This document shows, in pieces, positions 1 to 7,278 of a stretch of 64,000 nt of DNA. Source of the DNA: CAZGKW01 sp964526295 (lineage in GTDB: Bacteria; Planctomycetota; Phycisphaerae; FEN-1346); NCBI GenBank assembly GCA_964526295.1, contig CAZGKW010000012.1:1-64000 (forward strand), given 5' to 3'. The notes under the pieces were generated by a model. It had not been told where the DNA came from. It did not search any database and saw only the letters and a list, made by a program, of their open reading frames with translations. Within the stretch, counting starts at the first letter, position 1, and every line of letters starts with the position of its first letter. The translations under genes and the position numbers were made by a program.

Positions 1-54
1 CAGCGACCTCTTGACCCCCAGTCAAGCGCGCTATCCAGGCTGCGCCACGCCCCG
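1..54 (-). tRNA. tRNA-Pro(GGG), cut by the window edge
   Basis: Read on the minus strand from 54, the sequence gives a 7-nt acceptor strand CGGGGCG, then TG, a D-arm, and an anticodon stem-loop CTTGA-CTGGGGG-TCAAG whose loop carries anticodon GGG (proline). The 3' half (variable loop, T-arm, acceptor 3' strand) lies left of position 1. The 5' end is set at 54 by analogy with other bacterial tRNA-Pro, which begin CGGGGCG. Identity comes from the anticodon and the acceptor strand. It cannot be folded completely here. Confidence 0.9.
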
Positions 55-376
55 AAGTATTTGGATGTCCTGTATGGCCAGTGGGCCCCGGCGGCCGTCG
101 GCCGGGCCACGCCGCGCTCAGTGGGGCCGCCCGCGGGCAGCCCCCTCGGTCCCCATCCCAGGCCCCATCCCAGGCCCCATCCCGTACCACCCCTGGCCCT
201 AGGGCAATCCGGGCTGCGGCCCCTGAAGCGCAAGGACCCCAACCCGGTCGACCGAATTATGGCCCAACCGCCCCGCCCTGTCAAGGCGGATTGGCCATGG
301 CGGCCCCGACTTCCTGCCGTCACGCCGCATTTCGTTTGCTCTGCGCCGACGGACGCCTTAGAAGCAAGGCCACTCG
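55..376. other. GC-rich stretch without a recognisable gene
   Basis: About 320 bp between the tRNA and the first small reading frame. Several frames are open, but they overlap each other and encode low-complexity Pro/Arg/Gly strings, as expected by chance at this GC content. The only structure seen is a short tandem repeat at 151-183. The tRNA promoter should lie at the left end of this stretch, on the minus strand; I could not place it. Confidence 0.6.
151..183. repeat. 12-bp tandem repeat, 2.75 copies
   Basis: The unit CCCCATCCCAGG occurs at 151-162 and 163-174 and as a 9-nt partial copy at 175-183, without mismatches. It lies outside any supported gene. No function is assigned. Confidence 0.8.
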
Positions 377-472
377 ATGAGCCGCCGCCGGATGGCCGAG
401 CTCGTCGTCACGGCCCGCGACCTGGACGCGAAGGCGGCCGGGCACGTCGAGAAGGCCCTTGCGGCCGGCTGA
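377..472 (+). CDS. possible 31-aa peptide
   Basis: An ATG at 377 opens a 31-codon frame ending TGA at 470-472. It has an Arg-rich start (MSRRRMAELVV) followed by an Ala/Asp/Lys-rich, probably helical stretch. It lies about 60 nt before the ParB-like gene and could be a leader or small partner. There is no clear ribosome binding site and no known family, so it may be a chance frame. Confidence 0.2.
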   Translation: MSRRRMAELVVTARDLDAKAAGHVEKALAAG

Positions 473-533
473 GCGAGCCGCCGCCGGCACAGGCGTCCGC
501 GCGCCGCAGCTCGAAACGGACGGAGAGTCGACC

Positions 534-1007
534 GTGGCCAGGAAGCGAGCCTGGGTCCGGTACGTCGAGGAGGAATACGAGACCACGCTCCGCTCGCGGC
601 GGGGACGCGTACGGATCGAGGACCTCACGCCCACCCAGTCCGAGATCGAACTGGTGAAGTACGAGATGGTCCGCCACGAAGGCTACCGCGTGGGCGAGCC
701 GATCCTCGTCTACAAGGGCCGCTACGGGAAGACGTTCATCGTCGACGGTCACACCCGGGCCCGCGTGCGGCTCGACATGGGTGAGTCGACGATCGAGGCG
801 GAGGTTTTTTCGTCCCGCGAGGTCGGGATCGACGCCGAGCTGATGCGGATGGCCGAGACCGCCGGCGGGGGCACGCCGATGACCGTGGAGGCCATCCCGG
901 TGGTCGACCGCCTGGGCGAGTCGTCGGAGGCCTGGCACCGGCGTCGGAAGGAGCTCTTCGACGCCTGGCACCGCCGCTCGGCGGAGGGCGACTCGCAGCC
1001 AACCTGA
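534..1007 (+). CDS. ParB/sulfiredoxin-fold domain protein (157 aa)
   Basis: The central segment (about residues 25-95) reads IEDLTPTQSEIELVKYEM, then EPILVYKGRYGKTFIVDG and HTRARVRLDMG. It matches the N-terminal fold shared by ParB nuclease-like domains and sulfiredoxin, whose signature is a hydrophobic strand followed by D-G-H-x-R. There is no ParB helix-turn-helix, and the usual two-gene par context is absent, so a chromosome-segregation ParB is unlikely. A small stand-alone ParB-like protein of unknown role fits better. I chose GTG 534 because GGAGAG lies 7-12 nt upstream. A TTG at 459 would add 25 non-conserved residues. The C-terminus is basic and helical (WHRRRKELFDAWHRR). It is followed by the LacI promoter and is probably a separate unit. 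Confidence 0.55.
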   Translation: MARKRAWVRYVEEEYETTLRSRRGRVRIEDLTPTQSEIELVKYEMVRHEGYRVGEPILVYKGRYGKTFIVDGHTRARVRLDMGESTIEAEVFSSREVGIDAELMRMAETAGGGTPMTVEAIPVVDRLGESSEAWHRRRKELFDAWHRRSAEGDSQPT

Positions 1008-1030
1008 CCGGTGACCCCTTTCGGCCGGGT

Positions 1031-1059
1031 TTGACAAAGTCGCGTTTCGCGGATATGGT
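1031..1059 (+). promoter_or_regulatory. sigma70-type promoter of the first lacI-family gene
   Basis: A perfect -35 box TTGACA (1031-1036), a 17-nt spacer and a -10 box TATGGT (1054-1059; 4 of 6 match TATAAT). The predicted start is near 1066, leaving a leader of about 57 nt before ATG 1123. The -10 box overlaps the operator-like sequence at 1056-1069. Confidence 0.75.
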
Positions 1060-1069
1060 AGCGGTAACA
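1056..1069 (+). promoter_or_regulatory. LacI-family operator candidate, copy 1
   Basis: TGGTAGCGGTAACA is an imperfect palindrome (TGnTAnCGnTAnCA, 10 of 14 positions symmetric) with the central CG typical of LacI/GalR-family operators such as cre sites. It overlaps the -10 box of the LacI gene at 1123, so binding would block that promoter, suggesting autoregulation. An identical 14-mer lies at 40753-40766 before a beta-helix gene. Which regulator binds is inferred. Confidence 0.65.
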
Positions 1070-1122
1070 ATCCGCGCCGAGCGGGTTAAAAAGATGAAAA
1101 GCGGCGCCCGCAGGGATGCGTA

Positions 1123-2160
1123 ATGCCCGTAACCCTCCGACAGATCGCCGAGCAGGTCGGCCTCTCGGCCATCACCGTCAGCCGGATCCTCGGCGGCAAG
1201 GGCGACCGGCACAGCCCCGAGACCCGCCGCCGCGTCCTGACCGCCGCCCGGCGGCTCGGCTACCGTCCGAACACGGCGGCCCGGGCCATCTCGACCGGCC
1301 GGTTCGGCTGCATCGCCCTGCTCCTCAGCGCCGACCGCTTTTTCGGCCGCCTGACGGGGGGCCTGATGGCCGGCATCCAGGACGTCCTGGAAGACCGCAA
1401 CATGCACCTGACGGTGGCCCGGCTGACGGGGGAGAAGCTCAAAGGGCCCGCCGACGCCCCCAAGGTCCTGCGGGAATGGACCTCCGACGGCCTCCTGTTG
1501 AACTACCACTTCAATATCCCGGCGTACCTGAGGGACCTGATCCGCGCGAGCCGCATCCCCGCCGTCTGGATCAATTCGAAGCACCCGGCCGATTGCGCGT
1601 ACCCCGACGACTTCGAGGCCGGCCGCCTGGCCGCCGGGAAGCTCCTGGAGGCCGGCCACCGCCGCATCGCCTACGTCGATTACTCCGTGGGCGCCGACCA
1701 GCTCGGCGAGGCCCACTACAGCGCCGTCGACCGGGAGGCCGGGTGCCTGGCGGCCCTGCGTGAGGCCGGCCTGGGCCCCCGGTCCATCCGGCCGCAGAAC
1801 AAGCACCAGCTGGTCCGTCTGGGCCGTGAAGGCTTCTCGCGGCGGTGGCTCCAGGCGTCCGACCGGCCGACGGGCATCGTCACCTACGGCGACTCGGTGG
1901 CCTGTGCGGTGATGGTGGCCGCTCGGGGGCTGGGCCTGCGGATCCCGGAGGACCTGTCGGTCGTCACCTGCGCCGACGAGCCGGTCGTATCGCCCGGCTA
2001 CCGAGTCGATACCATGCTGGTGCCGCAGCGGCCCCTCGGGCGGGCGGCCGCCGAGATGCTCCTGGAGAAAGTCGACCGGCCCGATCATGACCTGGAGCCG
2101 CGAGCCGTGCCGTTCGGCTACAAGGCGGGAGTGACCATCGCCCCGCCGCCGGCTGACTGA
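1123..2160 (+). CDS. LacI-family transcriptional regulator 1 (345 aa)
   Basis: An N-terminal helix-turn-helix (residues 4-25; core RQIAEQVGLSAITVSRIL) and hinge (RLGYRPNTAARA) are followed by a periplasmic-binding-protein-like effector domain (about 62-340). Length is normal for LacI/GalR. It resembles the second regulator at 12864 throughout, for example RFGC-ALLLS and the AGHRRIAYV / LGHRRIAYV segment, so the two are paralogues probably sensing related ligands. The start is ATG 1123; the frame is closed by TAA 1087-1089 upstream. The ribosome site is weak (AGGGATG). A promoter and overlapping operator sit directly upstream, so it probably represses itself and perhaps the ExbB-to-beta-helix genes that follow 58 nt downstream. 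Confidence 0.92.
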   Translation: MPVTLRQIAEQVGLSAITVSRILGGKGDRHSPETRRRVLTAARRLGYRPNTAARAISTGRFGCIALLLSADRFFGRLTGGLMAGIQDVLEDRNMHLTVARLTGEKLKGPADAPKVLREWTSDGLLLNYHFNIPAYLRDLIRASRIPAVWINSKHPADCAYPDDFEAGRLAAGKLLEAGHRRIAYVDYSVGADQLGEAHYSAVDREAGCLAALREAGLGPRSIRPQNKHQLVRLGREGFSRRWLQASDRPTGIVTYGDSVACAVMVAARGLGLRIPEDLSVVTCADEPVVSPGYRVDTMLVPQRPLGRAAAEMLLEKVDRPDHDLEPRAVPFGYKAGVTIAPPPAD

Positions 2161-2218
2161 CGGACCCGAACCCGCGCCGGCCGCTGTGGGGGACCGGCGC
2201 CGCAAAGGAGACGCCTTG

Positions 2219-3076
2219 ATGCCGATACGAACGCTGATCCTGATGACAACCGTCCTGCTGCTGCCGGTGGCGGCAGCGGCGGCGGCGGCCGAGGAGGTCC
2301 CCGAGCCGAGCCCGGCCGAGTCGCCCGGCACGCCGGAGACGGCCCCTCCGCCGACGGCCCCTGTCGAGGGCGCCGAGCCGGGCGAGACAGCCGAGGGGAC
2401 CGAAGCGCCGCCCGACGACGACGCCGACGACCAGGGGCCCACCTCCGCCACCGAGGCCTGGTGGGAGAAACTGAAGCAGGGCGGCAAGACCATGTGGGCC
2501 CTCGGGTTCCTCTCGGTCACGGGCCTGACGTTCGCCCTGGAGCGGCTGTTCCGCCTGCGGCGGGGCCGCATCGTCCCCCAGGGCCTCGCCGACCAGGCGA
2601 ACCGCCTGTGGCAGGCGGGCCAGATCGACCAGCTCGAAGCCCTCTGCTCCAAGCAGCCCAGCACGCTCGGCCGCATCATCCGCTTCATCGTCCGCCACCG
2701 AGGCAACCCCGTGTCGGACGTCTCGAGCACGGCCGGCGACCTGGCGGCCGTCGAGCTGCGGTCGCACCTCAGGCGGGCCTATCCCCTGGCCGTGGTCGGC
2801 ACGCTGTCGCCGCTGCTGGGCCTGATGGGCACGGTCTTCGGCATGATCGAGTGCTTCGACGTCATCAACATCACGGGCGAGCTGTCGGACCCGTCGCAGC
2901 TCGCGGGGGGCATCTCGAAGGCCCTGATCACCACCGCCACGGGCCTCGTGATCGCCGTCCCGGCCCTCGGGTTCTATCATTACTTCAAGGACCGGACCAA
3001 CCTGTACGGCGATATGCTGGAGCAGGAGGTGACGGACCTGATGACGTCGTGGCTGATGAAAAAGGAGGAGGCCTAG
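2219..3076 (+). CDS. exbB: MotA/TolQ/ExbB proton-channel protein with long N-terminal extension (285 aa)
   Basis: A signal-like hydrophobic N-terminus (residues 3-22) is followed by about 60 residues rich in Pro and Glu, then a TolQ/ExbB core with three membrane segments (around TMWALGFLSVTGLTFALERL, YPLAVVGTLSPLLGLMGTVF and TATGLVIAVPALGFYHYF). The GTLSPLLGLMGTVFGMI stretch is the hallmark of the family, which forms the inner-membrane proton channel with ExbD/TolR. The acidic extension places extra mass in the periplasm and is longer than in ordinary ExbB. ATG 2219 has AAAGGAG 9 nt upstream. ExbD follows after 1 nt. Whether it drives TonB-like transport, Tol-like envelope work or something new depends on the third partner at 3460. 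Confidence 0.9.
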   Translation: MPIRTLILMTTVLLLPVAAAAAAAEEVPEPSPAESPGTPETAPPPTAPVEGAEPGETAEGTEAPPDDDADDQGPTSATEAWWEKLKQGGKTMWALGFLSVTGLTFALERLFRLRRGRIVPQGLADQANRLWQAGQIDQLEALCSKQPSTLGRIIRFIVRHRGNPVSDVSSTAGDLAAVELRSHLRRAYPLAVVGTLSPLLGLMGTVFGMIECFDVINITGELSDPSQLAGGISKALITTATGLVIAVPALGFYHYFKDRTNLYGDMLEQEVTDLMTSWLMKKEEA

Positions 3077-3077
3077 G

Positions 3078-3506
3078 ATGCGAATCCCCCGGCGAGAGAC
3101 CGAGGAGGAAGCCGCCGTCCACATGGCCCCGCTGATCGACTGCGTGTTCCTCCTCCTGATCTTCTTCCTGGTGGCGACGACGCTGAAGAAGCTGGAGCCG
3201 AAGATCGAGCTCGAGCTGCCCCACTCCGCCGCCGCCATCGAAAAGCCCGTCGAGTCGGACCTCCTGGTCCTGACGATCGACCGCTACGGCCAGAAGTACA
3301 TCGGCAACGCCCCGGTCACCACCGACGTGATCCTTCGGCGAATCCGGGCGGCCGCCCAGGAAAACCCGAACCAGCGGGTCCGGATCGACGCGGACGTCGA
3401 GACCCGGTACAAACACCTGATCGAAGTGATCGAACTGTGCCAATTTGAGGGGCTGCGCGATGTCGGACTCCACACCCGAAAAGACCCCGAACGAACGGGC
3501 TACTGA
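3078..3506 (+). CDS. exbD: ExbD/TolR-family protein (142 aa)
   Basis: A short cytoplasmic start is followed by one membrane helix with the essential aspartate in HMAPLIDCVFLLLIFFLV (about residues 15-32), then a periplasmic domain ending near VIELCQFEGLRDVGL. This is the normal ExbD/TolR size and layout. The ribosome site AAGGAGG lies inside the end of exbB, implying coupled translation. Its 3' end overlaps the next gene by 47 nt, so all three products are probably made together as one complex. Confidence 0.93.
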   Translation: MRIPRRETEEEAAVHMAPLIDCVFLLLIFFLVATTLKKLEPKIELELPHSAAAIEKPVESDLLVLTIDRYGQKYIGNAPVTTDVILRRIRAAAQENPNQRVRIDADVETRYKHLIEVIELCQFEGLRDVGLHTRKDPERTGY

Positions 3507-5946
3507 GCCGGACGAGCGGCCCGTGGTGGGCCGGCCCGACCCGACGCTCGGCGCCTGGTGGATCGTCTCGCTGTGCCTCCACGTGGGGGCCCTGGCGGCC
3601 ATCATCTACTTCTCGCCCCTTCGGACCATCCTCTACGAGCCGCGCGAGGCCCTCGACTACGAGGTAACGGCCGAGCCGGACGTCATCGAGGAGGCCATCG
3701 AGAAGATCCGCCAGCAGCAGGAAGAGAACGTCCGAGAGAAGGTCCAGGAGCTGCTCGACATCGAGCAGGACATGGAACACCTGCTCCAGGAGAAGCTGGC
3801 CCAGTTCGAGCAGTTCGCGGCCGAGTTCTCCGAGGACGCGCCGAGCGAGGCCCTCGAGGCCCAGACCCAGGCCCTGGAGTTCCAGCAGGAAGCCCTCGAG
3901 GCCCAGCAGCAAGCCGCAGAGGCCCAGGAGGGGGCCGATGCCGCCCAGTCCGAGGCCGCCGCGGCTCCCGCCGGCGAGGTCCCCGCGGCCCAGGACAAGG
4001 CCGTCGCCGCCCAGACGAACGCCCAGAAAGCCCAGACCGTCGCCCGGGACGCCCAGATCAAGGCCGGCAACGCCCAGCGTGAGGCCGCCGAGATGCTCGC
4101 CATGTCGGGGGCCCTCGTCGAGGACGCCACGAAGGCCCAGGCGAAGGCCATCGAGGCCCAGGAAGACGCCGATCAGGCCGAAATCGAGGCCCAGGCCGCC
4201 CAGGATGCCGCCAAGAAGGCCCAAGCCGACGCTCAGAAGGCCCGCGGCAAGGCCCTCAGCACCGCCGAGAAGGCCCGCCAGGCCCAGACCGAGGCGGACG
4301 AGCTCCGGGCCGAAGCCATCAAGACCCAGCGGGCCGCCGACGCCGCCCGGAGCGCCGCCGACACCGCCAGCGCCGCCGCTTCCGAGGCCGGCGAGAAGGC
4401 CAACCAGGCCAAGCGCGAGGCCCGCAAGGAGAAGACGCCCGAGGCCGAGGCCGCCGCCGAGCAGGCCGCCGAAGCCGCCGCCAAGGCCCGGGACCAGGCC
4501 AACCAGACCAACCGCACCGCCCGCGCACTCGGCAACCAAGCCCGCGGTCTCCGCAACCGCGCTGCCAAGGCCAAGGACAAAGCCGATTCGCTCCAGGCGT
4601 CGGCCATCTCGGCCGAGAAGGGGGCCCAGGACGCCCAGGGCCAAGCCGCTGCCGCCCAGCGGGCTGCCAAGGAGGTCCAGGACGCCGCGACGAAGGCCCA
4701 GAAGGCCGCCCGCGACGCGCAGGCCCGTGCACGCGAGGCCCTTCACAAGGCCATGCAGGGCCCCCCTGCTGAGGGGGACGTGGCGGCCGAGTCGCCCCTA
4801 TCCCACCCCCAAACGACCCAGCCCCATTTGATCGGCCAAGACCTGGCCGGCCTCTACGAGACGGCCACCGAGACCGAGGGCCGCATCGCCGAGGCCTACC
4901 AGGGGATCCGCGCGTCGGACCTGGCGATGATCCGCAAGGTCCCCCTCGACCAGGCCCTGGCCTCGACCGAGGTGGCCCGGCCGAGCCGACCCAGCCTGAA
5001 CCAGACGCTGCTGTCGGTGCCGGTCCGCTCGGCCGCCGCCGCCGCCCGCCACAACGAAGAGGTCCGCAAGGCCCTCCGCGAGATCGACTCGATGGTCTCG
5101 CTGGGCCGGCGGCTCAGCATGATGGCCCGCGGCGAGGGCGAGGGCGAGACCGAAGGCCTCACCCTCTCGATGGACTGGGTCCGCCAGATGAGCGAGCTGG
5201 ACCAGCAGATGCAGGCCCTGGCCCTGGAGGACGCCCAGGCCCGGGCCAAGGACCTGACGGCCCTGATGAAGGGGGTGCCCGGGATGACCCAGGCCGAGGG
5301 CGAGGGCCAGGCCGAGGCCCAAGCCGCTACCCACATCGGCCCCCCCGGCTTCGGCCCGAAACGCCCCGGCGAAGGGGACAAGGAGGGCCGCGGCACGGGC
5401 TACTCGGCCTTCCCCTCTCCCGTGCCGAAGAAAGGGATTACGGCCCATCCCGGCCGCAAGGTCATCGCCGGCGGGGCGGACGAGCCCTGGATGTACGTCG
5501 ACTCCTGGTACACGATAGGCCCCTTCCCGAACCCCGAGCGGCGGTACATCGACACGAAGTTCCCCCCGGAAACGGTCATCGACCTCGATAACGCCTACGC
5601 GGGCAAGGACGGCCGGACCGTCCGGTGGGAGTTCCTCCAGTCGCCGCGGGTGACGATCGTACCCTACCACAAGGAGTCGTATGCGATCTACTACGCCTAC
5701 ACGGAGCTGTACTTCGACGAGCCACGGGACCTGTGGGTGGCCCTGGGCAGCGATGACAAGTCGAAGTTCTGGGTCAACGACTTCCTCATCTGGGCCAGCG
5801 GGGCCCACCATAAGCCCTGGCGGCCCGATGAGGGCTTCCGCAAGGTCCACTTCCGCAAAGGCCTGAACCGCGTGCTGGTGCGGCTGGAGAACGGCCACGG
5901 GTCGACGACGTTCTCGATGCTGATCTGCACCCAGCCGAACCAGTGA
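3460..5946 (+). CDS. TolA/TonB-position tether: membrane anchor, long Ala-rich coiled coil, C-terminal jelly-roll-like domain (828 aa)
   Basis: Residues 33-53 form one membrane helix (WWIVSLCLHVGALAAIIYFS) after a short cytoplasmic tail, the topology of TonB and TolA. Residues about 70-460 are an Ala/Gln/Lys/Glu coiled coil built from AQ-A repeats, like the TolA helical stalk but longer. After a linker, residues about 670-828 form a compact domain with WYTIGPFPNPERRYIDTKFP, an ALGSDDKSKFWVND core and a C-terminal strand RVLVRLENGHGSTTFSMLIC. This recalls PA14/carbohydrate-binding jelly rolls. There is no TonB C-terminal signature. I chose ATG 3460 (GAGGGG upstream) over TTG 3445. I infer an ExbBD-energised tether that reaches across the periplasm to a ligand or outer-membrane partner. 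The function is not proven. Confidence 0.75.
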   Translation: MSDSTPEKTPNERATEPDERPVVGRPDPTLGAWWIVSLCLHVGALAAIIYFSPLRTILYEPREALDYEVTAEPDVIEEAIEKIRQQQEENVREKVQELLDIEQDMEHLLQEKLAQFEQFAAEFSEDAPSEALEAQTQALEFQQEALEAQQQAAEAQEGADAAQSEAAAAPAGEVPAAQDKAVAAQTNAQKAQTVARDAQIKAGNAQREAAEMLAMSGALVEDATKAQAKAIEAQEDADQAEIEAQAAQDAAKKAQADAQKARGKALSTAEKARQAQTEADELRAEAIKTQRAADAARSAADTASAAASEAGEKANQAKREARKEKTPEAEAAAEQAAEAAAKARDQANQTNRTARALGNQARGLRNRAAKAKDKADSLQASAISAEKGAQDAQGQAAAAQRAAKEVQDAATKAQKAARDAQARAREALHKAMQGPPAEGDVAAESPLSHPQTTQPHLIGQDLAGLYETATETEGRIAEAYQGIRASDLAMIRKVPLDQALASTEVARPSRPSLNQTLLSVPVRSAAAAARHNEEVRKALREIDSMVSLGRRLSMMARGEGEGETEGLTLSMDWVRQMSELDQQMQALALEDAQARAKDLTALMKGVPGMTQAEGEGQAEAQAATHIGPPGFGPKRPGEGDKEGRGTGYSAFPSPVPKKGITAHPGRKVIAGGADEPWMYVDSWYTIGPFPNPERRYIDTKFPPETVIDLDNAYAGKDGRTVRWEFLQSPRVTIVPYHKESYAIYYAYTELYFDEPRDLWVALGSDDKSKFWVNDFLIWASGAHHKPWRPDEGFRKVHFRKGLNRVLVRLENGHGSTTFSMLICTQPNQ

Positions 5947-5986
5947 CCGCACCCGAAAGCATCCCACGAGGACCGGGAGGCAGACG

Positions 5987-7249
5987 ATGAGACCGAAGCG
6001 TCCGGCGTCCGGGAAGGCGTGGCTGTGGGCCGTGGTGTGCGTGTTCGTGGCGGCCGGCTGCGCGGAGGACGCGCCTCTGTCGGCCCCGGCTCCGGAGGAG
6101 GCGCCGAGCGAGGCCCCCCCGCAGGAGCCGACCCCGCCCGAGACACCCGCCGAAGGACCGGCCGCCGAGGAGCCGCCGCCGGAAGCCACCGCGATGGAAA
6201 CGCCGGCCGAGGCACCCCCTGAAACCCCCGCTGCCGAGGAGGCCCCCGCGGGGCCGTCACCTGAGGAGCAGGCGACCGAAGCACCGGCCGAAGCCCCCGC
6301 CGAGACGGGCCTCAAACCCCTTGAGCCCGACTACCCCTACGCCTCCATCGGCAACGAGCACGTACGGATGGCCGTCTACCTGCCGGACCCCGAGAAAGGC
6401 TACTACCGCGGCCACCGGTTCGACTGGTCGGGCCTGGTGGCCCGGGCCGAGTACGCCGGCCACACCTTCTTCGCCCCGTGGCAGTCCGGGCACAACCCCA
6501 TGCGGCACGACCACGCCATCGGCACGGCCGAGGAGTTCGGCATCCGATCCCCGGCGGGCTACGACGAGGCCCGGCCGGGCGAATCGTTCCTCAAGATCGG
6601 CATCGGGGCGTTCGAGAAGCGGCTGAAGGACCCCGCCGAGCCCGAGACCGACAAGTACGAGTTCAACCGCCAGTACCCGGTGCTGAAGCTCGGCAGGTGG
6701 CAGGTGGCGCGCCGGCCCGACCGCGTCGAGTTTCAGCAGGCGTTCGAGCACGAAGGGTGGGGCTACCGCTACGCCAAGCACGTCAGCGTGACCGAGGACG
6801 GGTTCGTCATCCGCCGCTGGCTCCAGAACACCGGCACCCGTCCCATCAAGACCGCCCACTACGGGCACAACTTCGTCATCATCGACGACCACCCGGTGGG
6901 GCCGGACTACCGGGTCGTCTTCGGCTTCGAGCCCGAGCCGATCAAGCTGAAAGGGCCGATCCGCTTCGACGGCCGGGTCTGCGAGTTCACGGGCGAGCTG
7001 AAGGGAGGCCAGGCGGCCTACGCCAGCCTGACTGGTTTCGGAGAGGACCCGGCCGAGCACGCGGCGGTCGTCACGTGCCGCGAGGCCGGGGCCGCCCTTC
7101 GCCTGCGGGGCGACCGGCCGACCGTCGACTGGCAGTTCTACGCCCAGCGGACGGCGGCCTGCCCCGAGCCGTTCGTCGCCGTCGACGTCGCCCCGGGCAA
7201 GAGCATGGCCTGGGCCACCACGTACACGTTCCTGGTCCTCGATCGCTGA
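5987..7249 (+). CDS. lipoprotein with galactose-mutarotase-like domain (420 aa)
   Basis: The signal peptide ends in a lipobox (VAAGC, Cys25). A spacer of about 80 residues rich in Pro, Glu and Ala, like the one in ExbB, leads to a domain from about residue 110 containing IGNEHVRMAVYLPDPEKGYY, RGHRFDWSGLVARAEYAGH and HYGHNFVIIDDHPVGPDY. This beta-rich fold with YYRGHRFDWSG is typical of PVC proteins assigned to the galactose mutarotase (aldose-1-epimerase-like) superfamily, which bind sugars. Catalytic activity cannot be judged. GGGAGG precedes ATG 5987; it is 40 nt after the tether gene, so it is probably part of the same operon and may act in the periplasm or outer membrane with it. Confidence 0.7.
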   Translation: MRPKRPASGKAWLWAVVCVFVAAGCAEDAPLSAPAPEEAPSEAPPQEPTPPETPAEGPAAEEPPPEATAMETPAEAPPETPAAEEAPAGPSPEEQATEAPAEAPAETGLKPLEPDYPYASIGNEHVRMAVYLPDPEKGYYRGHRFDWSGLVARAEYAGHTFFAPWQSGHNPMRHDHAIGTAEEFGIRSPAGYDEARPGESFLKIGIGAFEKRLKDPAEPETDKYEFNRQYPVLKLGRWQVARRPDRVEFQQAFEHEGWGYRYAKHVSVTEDGFVIRRWLQNTGTRPIKTAHYGHNFVIIDDHPVGPDYRVVFGFEPEPIKLKGPIRFDGRVCEFTGELKGGQAAYASLTGFGEDPAEHAAVVTCREAGAALRLRGDRPTVDWQFYAQRTAACPEPFVAVDVAPGKSMAWATTYTFLVLDR

Positions 7250-7278
7250 GGGCCGACCTAGACAGAAAGCCCGCCTGA

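Noticed and set aside
736..2730. Long minus-strand frame (664 codons) opposite LacI 1 and ExbB.
   Set aside because: It encodes Arg/Gly/Pro-rich sequence without any domain and mirrors well supported plus-strand genes. Similar antisense frames at 3316-4746, 44254-45615 and 46811-48661 were rejected for the same reason.
3445..3460. TTG 3445 as start of the tether gene.
   Set aside because: It adds only five residues. ATG 3460 has GAGGGG at a proper distance.
3460..5946. Tether gene called as ordinary TonB or TolA.
   Set aside because: Only topology and gene order agree. The C-terminal signature of either family is not visible.
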